DNA of 36,759 nt from Candidatus Omnitrophota bacterium (GTDB lineage: Bacteria; Hinthialibacterota; Hinthialibacteria; Hinthialibacterales; JAKPRU01), in NCBI GenBank assembly GCA_029568995.1, contig JAKPYU010000693.1, positions 1 through 36,759 of the forward strand. The letters run 5' to 3'. The stretch's first letter is position 1; every line of letters begins with the position of its first letter. The notes beneath the pieces are model-generated. The model saw only the letters and a list, made by a program, of their open reading frames with translations, had not been told where the DNA came from and made no database searches. This document shows, piece after piece, positions 31,455-36,759 of the stretch. The position numbers and the translations under genes were made by a program.

Positions 31455-32666
31455 TCAATCGGGAACGTAACGAATGACAAGAATCGTCAAGTCGTCGCGC
31501 ATAGGGGCATCGCCACGAAACAATTCCCAGGTCTGGATCAGCTCATCCACCGTCTCTTGTGCGGACCGGTCTCCGGTTCGCAACAACACTTCCGCAAGGC
31601 GCTCCTCACCGAAGACCTCGCGGTCACGGCTCAGAGTCTCCACAATTCCATCCGTGAATAAGAGGATCTTATCACCCATTTCAAGGGAAATCTGCGCCTC
31701 ATCATAGTCGTCACTCAAACGAGAACGCAGGGGAAATCCAACCTCCGTCGTCAACGGGACAACGCATCGTTCTTTCGCCCGGTACTGAAACATCGGGATG
31801 TGACCTGCCGAACTGAAGGTGTATTGCATGGATCGCGTGTCCAGGATCCCATAGAACATGGTTACGTAGTGCTCCGATGACAGGTGCGCATTGAGCTTCT
31901 CATTGACCACCTTGAGCGCCGTGCTGGGGAATTTGAAAGTATTGACGAACGATCGCATCAGCAAATGCGTGACCGCCATGACAACCGCCGCCGAAGCGCC
32001 GTGGCCGGTCACATCCGCCATGACCGTTCCCAGGTGGTTCTCACCCACTTCGATAATGTCATAGTAGTCTCCGCCCGCCTGATCGGATGGCCGGTACGAA
32101 GCCGAGATATCCAGCCGGGGGTGTTTCGGGAGTGCGGACGGCAGGAAGGAGCGCTGGATTTCCCCGACGATATTCAGCTCGCGCTCGATGATCTCCTGGG
32201 CGCTCTGCAGCTTCTGGTTGGTCTGGAGGAGCTTTTCCTGCAGATCCTTGATCCGCAGCATGGATCGTACTCGCGCCAGCAGCTCGTCGGGATTGACCGG
32301 CTTGATCAGATAATCATCCACTCCCGCTTTCAGCCCCGCGATTTTGTTCTCCACGCTGTCATTTGCAGTCAACAGAACCACCGGAATGAACTTCTGCATT
32401 TCTTCGCAGTAGGCCCGGATTTTCCGGCACGGCTCGTATTCATCCATGCCGGAGACGGCCTGATCCAGCAACACCAGATCGGGATTCTCCTGCCGGATAT
32501 GCTCGATGGCCTCCTCGCCGGTCTCCGCCGAGGAAATCTCATAGTCCTCCCCTGCCAGGCTTCTCTGCAGGAGAAACACCCGTAACTTGGAATCGTCAAC
32601 GATCAGGATTCGTTTTCTCGTGGCGGGATGGGAATCGAACGCGACCAATGAGCTGCCGGAGACCAT
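31455..32666 (-). CDS. RsbU-type PP2C phosphatase with N-terminal receiver domain
   Basis: A 403-residue cytoplasmic protein. The receiver is at about 17-135, with DD at 24-25, D68 in LVLLDQAVSGMDEYE and K122 in LIKPVN. A coiled linker (DLQEKLLQTNQKLQSAQEII) leads to a PP2C/SpoIIE-type phosphatase at about 165-400: Q-R-S-F-L-P near 171, D200 in QAGGDYYDIIEVGEN, D218 in VMADVTGHGASAA, LLFTDGIVET and the final D in MRDDLTILVI. Such proteins dephosphorylate STAS anti-anti-sigma proteins. AAGGGG precedes the ATG. A partial 3' duplicate lies just downstream. With the CBS-HATPase and receiver-HATPase proteins it supplies both enzyme types of partner switching, but no STAS substrate is in view. Confidence 0.93.
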   Translation of the reverse strand: MVSGSSLVAFDSHPATRKRILIVDDSKLRVFLLQRSLAGEDYEISSAETGEEAIEHIRQENPDLVLLDQAVSGMDEYEPCRKIRAYCEEMQKFIPVVLLTANDSVENKIAGLKAGVDDYLIKPVNPDELLARVRSMLRIKDLQEKLLQTNQKLQSAQEIIERELNIVGEIQRSFLPSALPKHPRLDISASYRPSDQAGGDYYDIIEVGENHLGTVMADVTGHGASAAVVMAVTHLLMRSFVNTFKFPSTALKVVNEKLNAHLSSEHYVTMFYGILDTRSMQYTFSSAGHIPMFQYRAKERCVVPLTTEVGFPLRSRLSDDYDEAQISLEMGDKILLFTDGIVETLSRDREVFGEERLAEVLLRTGDRSAQETVDELIQTWELFRGDAPMRDDLTILVIRYVPD

Positions 32667-32747
32667 AAGCCCCTTTCCGCTCCTCCTGGCGATGATTCGT
32701 TTCCCCCTTCGATCCGGTTCACAGCCGGGAAGCGGTGACCGGGACTT

Positions 32748-33557
32748 TCAGCTTGACGGTTGGCCCCCGACACTGGCCGTCAGCTGAGCCAGTGTGCCGT
32801 CCCTCTTCATCTCCCCGATGATTTCGCTGATTCGGTGGATCAGGGATTCGCTTTCTTTTCGACCGGCTATCGTCACCGGCGTGACGGCCAGAGGCGTCTC
32901 AATTTCAAAAAGGGCGCTTTCCCATCCGATATGCTGCTTGAAAATGGTTTTTGCCACCTCTCGATTGCAGCCCGCGCTGTCTGCAGCGCCCGTGACCGTC
33001 CTGCGAAGCGCCTCTTCGACATTCTCTGTTCCGACCAGATGTTGAACACCCTTGACCTGAAGTTGCTCGTATTCCATGTATCCTGTCGGGCTGGCCACGA
33101 TTTTCGGAACCACATCGCGGATTGTTCTGATCTTGCTCGTTCTTCGGACATACACCACGGAGGTCATGGTTCCCCAGCCCAGCGACAATGCCCATTCACG
33201 TCCGCGCTGTGGGGTGTACACCATGCTCGGTGTGAGATCCACTTCGCCGGAGGACAGCTGCGCCAGGACTTCCGTCCAGGGGAGCGCACGGAATTTCACC
33301 GGCCTGTTCAACCGACGGGCGATTTCCCGCATGACATCAATGGAGACTCCGATGGATTCGCCCTTCGTATCGACAGATTCATAGGGAGGGAAATCCGGCA
33401 CATGCGCAACGATCAGAACATCCGGATCCCTCGCGGTGAGCAGCGACTGAATCGACGGAGATTGTTCCTGCGTCGTGCGCGGCGTATGGCCTTGACACCC
33501 CCCCAACATGCACACCGCCACAAGCGCCGCAATCCAAACCACCGTCAACCGTTTCAT
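32748..33557 (-). CDS. solute-binding lipoprotein, amino-acid-type (SBP family 3)
   Basis: 269 residues from an ATG with AGGAGG 7 bases upstream. The signal peptide ends in L-G-G-C21 (lipobox), so it is a lipoprotein. The body fits SBP family 3: VLIVAHVPDFPPYESVDTKG, GVSIDVMREIARRLNRPVKF, TEVLAQLSSGEVDLTPSMVY, and ALSLGWGTMTSVVYVRR, ending in IIGEMKRDGTLAQLTASVGG. No ABC permease or ATPase is adjacent; the next gene, 81 bp downstream, is the RsbU-like phosphatase. It may be a sensory binding protein for that signalling unit or an orphan importer subunit. Confidence 0.88.
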   Translation of the reverse strand: MKRLTVVWIAALVAVCMLGGCQGHTPRTTQEQSPSIQSLLTARDPDVLIVAHVPDFPPYESVDTKGESIGVSIDVMREIARRLNRPVKFRALPWTEVLAQLSSGEVDLTPSMVYTPQRGREWALSLGWGTMTSVVYVRRTSKIRTIRDVVPKIVASPTGYMEYEQLQVKGVQHLVGTENVEEALRRTVTGAADSAGCNREVAKTIFKQHIGWESALFEIETPLAVTPVTIAGRKESESLIHRISEIIGEMKRDGTLAQLTASVGGQPSS

Positions 33558-33722
33558 TCTGCAACCTCCTGGAAAATCCGCCTGTCGGATCGACTATCCG
33601 GGATGATGGTTTACCACAGCCTACTCTGGGGCGGAAGTGCCCATCACCCCTTCCTTCACAGAATAAGAATAGCGTGAAATGCCTTCCGTTGACCAGCCGG
33701 GTCGTGGGAGGGCGAGGCTCCT

Positions 33723-33863
33723 GAGCCTGTCTCAAAAGTCTCTGGTTTTCCCTCCCCCGAAGATCGGGGGAGGTCAGGTGGGGGTTGAATTCGTTGAACC
33801 TCCCTCTCTATACACCATTCCCTGACTCGGAGAGGGCAATTTCGGACCTTTTGAGACAGGCTC
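33723..33863. mobile_element. MITE-like element with 16-bp inverted ends
   Basis: GAGCCTGTCTCAAAAG at 33723 and CTTTTGAGACAGGCTC ending at 33863 are perfect inverted copies bounding 141 bp with no coding capacity. TCCT flanks both ends (33719-33722 and 33864-33867), a possible target-site duplication. Inside is the second copy of the 38-bp CTCCCCCGA repeat. No transposase is nearby. Confidence 0.65.
33751..33788. repeat. 38-bp CTCCCCCGAAGATCGGGGGAG repeat, copy 2
   Basis: Same unit and orientation as 21795-21832, with a TCA in place of CAA after the palindrome. Nested within the MITE-like element. The remaining 33558-34059 gap holds a GGGAGAGGA/GTGAGGG sequence near 33898 and an ACACAACACC decamer near 33921, related to the element between flgA and flgH, and no gene. 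Confidence 0.7.
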
Positions 33864-34059
33864 TCCTGCCGAGCCGCATAGAACAAGGAGGCGCCGGGAG
33901 AGGATCTGGCGTGAGGGCGGTTGGCTACACAACACCGGATTTTACTTCATAGTAGTAGACTGAATTCGTATCTCCGGCAGGAGTAGCTTGCATTGTTCGT
34001 ATGCTTGATCCATCGACCGTTTCCTATCGAAAATCAATTCCATTCAGGAGGTTTGTTGC

Positions 34060-36759
34060 GTGGACTTCAGATACTCGTATTCTTGCGTTCCAGGTGTTCT
34101 TATTCTGTTAGCTGTTTTGTCGTGCGCCGGTTTGCACGTGGAGGGTGCAGATATGCTTCCGCCGCTGCGTGAGAACTTTCAGAATCCGCCGGTGGATTGT
34201 TGGCCGCATACCCGGTGGTGGTGGATGGGAAGTGCGGTGACAAAAGAGGAAATCACTTGGGAGCTGGAGGAGATGCACGCCAAGGGGATCGGCGGCGTCG
34301 AGCAGATCTCCATGGAGGCCGTGTATAAGAAGGGGAACATCCCGTTTCTCTCCAATGAGTTCTTCGAGATGATCCGTCACACAGTGGCCGAGGCGAAACG
34401 TCTGGGAATGGAGGTTTCTTTCAATTTCAGCGGGCCGGGCTGGGTGATCGGCTGTCCCGATGTACCGCAGGAAGACCGCAGCAAGAGCCTGGTAGCGACT
34501 TCCATCGACCTGGACGGGCCTCAAACCTTCTCCGGGGATCTTCCAACCGCGCTTCGTCCGGGGAATCCGTATTGGGAAATCCGGATTCCGGAAGTGCCTG
34601 AAAACGGTCTCCTGGAGGCTGTGATCGCAGGAAAAGTCGTAGACGGGAAAATCGACGAGAATTCCCTGGTCATTCTGACACCGCAATGCGAGGGGCGTCG
34701 GATCTCCTGGCAGGTCCCGGAGGGGAAATGGCGGCTAATGGCATTCTGGCTGATCTACACAGGCCAGGGCCATGCGCTCGATCATTTCAGTGAAGCGGCC
34801 ATGCGGCGGTACTGCGAATCGTTCGGCGGTCGTTTCTACAAAGCAGTCGGCGAGGAATTCGGCAAGACGGTCGAATCCCTTTTCTGCGACAGCTTCGAAG
34901 TCGCGCTTGCCTCGAATGGGCTGTATTGGAGCAATGGCCTGTTCGATCAATTCAAAAAGATGAAGGGCTATGACTTAACGCGCTATCTTCCGGCGATCTG
35001 GTGGGACATCGGCGAATTGACTCCCAAGATCCGCTATGATGTGAATGAATTCCTGCACGAGGTCGGACTGAATACCTTCTTCAAGCCGTTCCTGGAATGG
35101 TGCGAGGCCCACAATGTCCAGGGCCGCATTCAACCATACGGATTCACCACGGACATCATCGAAGGGGCTGGAATAACGCACATCCCGGAAACGGAAATCA
35201 CGGCAGGGGAGAAGGACGCGGTACCCTGGTTTGATACGCGGATCGGACCGAAAAAGCTGGTCTCTTCCGGCGCACATCTGTACGGGCGGAATGTTGTCAC
35301 CGTGGAAGCCTATACGTATCTCCACTGGGAACCGTTTCGGGCCACGCTGGAGGAACTGAAAATCGCAAGCGACATTTTCCTCCGCACGGGGGCGAACAAG
35401 TTCTACAATGCCGGGTACAGTTTCTCGCCGGAACGGGACCCTGCGCCCACTCGCGCGTTCAACGCGGCAATCTGGATCAGCCACCCCAACATCTGGTGGC
35501 GGTACTATCCGCTCCTGTCGAAGTATGTTGCGCGGTGCTGTTATCTCCTGCAGCAGGGGCATTTCGCCCCGGATATCGCGCTGTACTCCCCGCTGGCAAA
35601 CCAATGGGCCAAAATCGCATTGAATCCACGGCGATGGAACCGCGATTTCGATTGGGGCGAGCTGGGCAAACTCCTTGTGGCAAACGGCTACGATTTCGAC
35701 GTGCTCAATGATGATATTCTGCAGAACCATGCGAAAGTTGCGGATGGGAAGATCCTCGTTCGGGACCTGGAATACAAGATTCTCATTCTCCCGAATATCC
35801 AGGCGCTTCCGCTGAAGACCCTGGAGTTCGTCCAAAACTACGTTCGCGACGGCGGGATTGTGATCGCTCTTGAACGAGTGCCGGAATGTTCCGTCGGGTT
35901 GATCGGCCACGAAGACGGTGACCGGCGAGTCAAAGAAATTGTGGCGGAAATGTTTCAAGAGCCGCGCGGGATGCACGGCACGGCTCCGAACCGATACGGT
36001 GACGGTTGGACCTATCAGATCAGGCAGGTCATCGACCGAACCGATATCCTGGACCGTCGAAGCAGCGCCCTGGACCCGTTCGTGAATACCCTGCGGGAAC
36101 ATCTTCCACCTGATTTCGGAATCGATTTTGTTTTGGAGGGACTACGGGAAAATGACGGCCTGACCTTTGTGCATCGGAAATGGGATGGAGCGGATTTGTA
36201 TTTCGTAACGAATATCCAGGACAGAACCAGCGACATCCCGGTGACCTTTCGCATAAAGGACGCCGTTCCGTGGTGCTGGAATCCATACACCGGCGAGATT
36301 TCCCGGATCTTCCATTATCGCGAGGTCTCCGACGGGACGGAAATCCCGTTGCACCTGGCCCCTTATGAATCGACCTTTGTGTTGTTCCAAAGCGGCGAAG
36401 AAGAACGGCACGTGGAGCATTCGAATTTCGATGAGATCCTGGAAATCGGGGGAGAGAGCATTCAAGCCACAGCACGGGAGAACGGAGCGCATTTTCTGAT
36501 ATGGAAAAATGGGTCGGTGAAGGTGGAGATCGACGATATTCCCGCGCCGTTTGCCGTGACGGGGGAATGGAAAATGGTCCTTGAGGGGCGCGGATTTCCG
36601 CGCGTCGAGAAGCAGATAACCGTGCTGCGGTCCTGGACAGAGGACCCGGAGACCGAGGCGTTCAGTGGAACAGGAGTCTATGAGATTGCTTTCGATTTGC
36701 CCGAAGCGTACAAGAAATCCGGGTTGCGGTTGGAATTGAGTCTCGGCAAAGTCGGTAAT
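34060..36759 (+). CDS. GH106-like glycoside hydrolase (alpha-L-rhamnosidase family), 5' part
   Basis: Open for 900 codons from a GTG at 34060, with AGGAGG 8 bases upstream, to the window end. The N-terminus (VPGVLILLAVLSCAG) is an export signal, perhaps a lipoprotein one (V-L-S-C). The mature start, CWPHTRWWWMGSAVTKEEIT, then WELEEMHAKGIGGVEQISM, is the hallmark of GH106, followed by VSFNFSGPGWVIGCPDVPQE, LFCDSFEVALASNGLYWSNG, VQGRIQPYGFTTDIIEGAG and NVVTVEAYTYLHWEPFRATL. GH106 enzymes release rhamnose from plant or algal polysaccharides. Family members are usually 900-1100 residues, so a C-terminal beta-sandwich region is probably cut off. The promoter region is not obvious. Confidence 0.85.
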   Translation, partial: MDFRYSYSCVPGVLILLAVLSCAGLHVEGADMLPPLRENFQNPPVDCWPHTRWWWMGSAVTKEEITWELEEMHAKGIGGVEQISMEAVYKKGNIPFLSNEFFEMIRHTVAEAKRLGMEVSFNFSGPGWVIGCPDVPQEDRSKSLVATSIDLDGPQTFSGDLPTALRPGNPYWEIRIPEVPENGLLEAVIAGKVVDGKIDENSLVILTPQCEGRRISWQVPEGKWRLMAFWLIYTGQGHALDHFSEAAMRRYCESFGGRFYKAVGEEFGKTVESLFCDSFEVALASNGLYWSNGLFDQFKKMKGYDLTRYLPAIWWDIGELTPKIRYDVNEFLHEVGLNTFFKPFLEWCEAHNVQGRIQPYGFTTDIIEGAGITHIPETEITAGEKDAVPWFDTRIGPKKLVSSGAHLYGRNVVTVEAYTYLHWEPFRATLEELKIASDIFLRTGANKFYNAGYSFSPERDPAPTRAFNAAIWISHPNIWWRYYPLLSKYVARCCYLLQQGHFAPDIALYSPLANQWAKIALNPRRWNRDFDWGELGKLLVANGYDFDVLNDDILQNHAKVADGKILVRDLEYKILILPNIQALPLKTLEFVQNYVRDGGIVIALERVPECSVGLIGHEDGDRRVKEIVAEMFQEPRGMHGTAPNRYGDGWTYQIRQVIDRTDILDRRSSALDPFVNTLREHLPPDFGIDFVLEGLRENDGLTFVHRKWDGADLYFVTNIQDRTSDIPVTFRIKDAVPWCWNPYTGEISRIFHYREVSDGTEIPLHLAPYESTFVLFQSGEEERHVEHSNFDEILEIGGESIQATARENGAHFLIWKNGSVKVEIDDIPAPFAVTGEWKMVLEGRGFPRVEKQITVLRSWTEDPETEAFSGTGVYEIAFDLPEAYKKSGLRLELSLGKVGN

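Overview
The window comes from an uncultured, flagellated, Gram-negative-type (diderm) bacterium of moderately high GC. It encodes both the P-ring (FlgI) and L-ring (FlgH) flagellar proteins, many lipoprotein or Sec signal peptides, a secreted GH106-type glycoside hydrolase, a type IV-pilin-like protein, and a large set of phosphorelay and partner-switching regulators. Intergenic regions are crowded with short repeats (7-bp and 9-bp microrepeats, hairpin repeats, MITE-like elements). This style suggests a candidate phylum of the Sumerlaeota/Hydrogenedentota/Planctomycetes type, but the lineage is inference and nothing in the window fixes it.

Layout. Positions 1-2617 (minus strand): the N-terminal part of phosphotransacetylase (pta), a short ribosome hibernation factor, a secreted matrixin-like metalloprotease and a small hypothetical protein. 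Positions 2678-8948 (plus strand): a flagellar operon flgF-flgG-flgA-flgH-flgI-flgJ-flgN-like, preceded by a well-formed sigma-54 promoter. Positions 8989-13527 (minus): a sugar ABC importer (lipoprotein SBP, two CUT1 permeases) followed by a DegT-type aminotransferase. Position 13624 onward (plus): a two-domain iron-type ABC permease, separated from the SBP by a perfect 15-bp palindrome, then a TPR protein.

Positions 17218-20862 (minus): a DRTGG / CBS-HATPase / DRTGG operon, a receiver-HATPase fusion, and a stand-alone IMP cyclohydrolase (PurH without its transformylase half). Positions 21061-24635 (plus): a lipoprotein, an ECF sigma factor, its zinc-finger/FecR anti-sigma factor, and a prepilin-like protein. 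Positions 24848-33557: two hybrid histidine kinases, a membrane-anchored transglutaminase-like TPR protein, an unknown helical protein, an RsbU-type receiver-phosphatase with a decayed partial duplicate of its 3' end, and a solute-binding lipoprotein. Positions 34060-36759: the 5' part of a GH106-like glycoside hydrolase that runs off the window.

The strongest points for follow-up are: (i) repeat DNA translated in frame into the N-termini of FlgH and the prepilin, in the latter case apparently supplying a Shine-Dalgarno and GTG start; (ii) the PurH domain split; (iii) the DRTGG/CBS-HATPase operon and the other partner-switching parts without any STAS partner in view; (iv) the sigma-54 promoter of the flagellar operon; (v) MITE-like elements and unusual 7-mer/9-mer repeat arrays.
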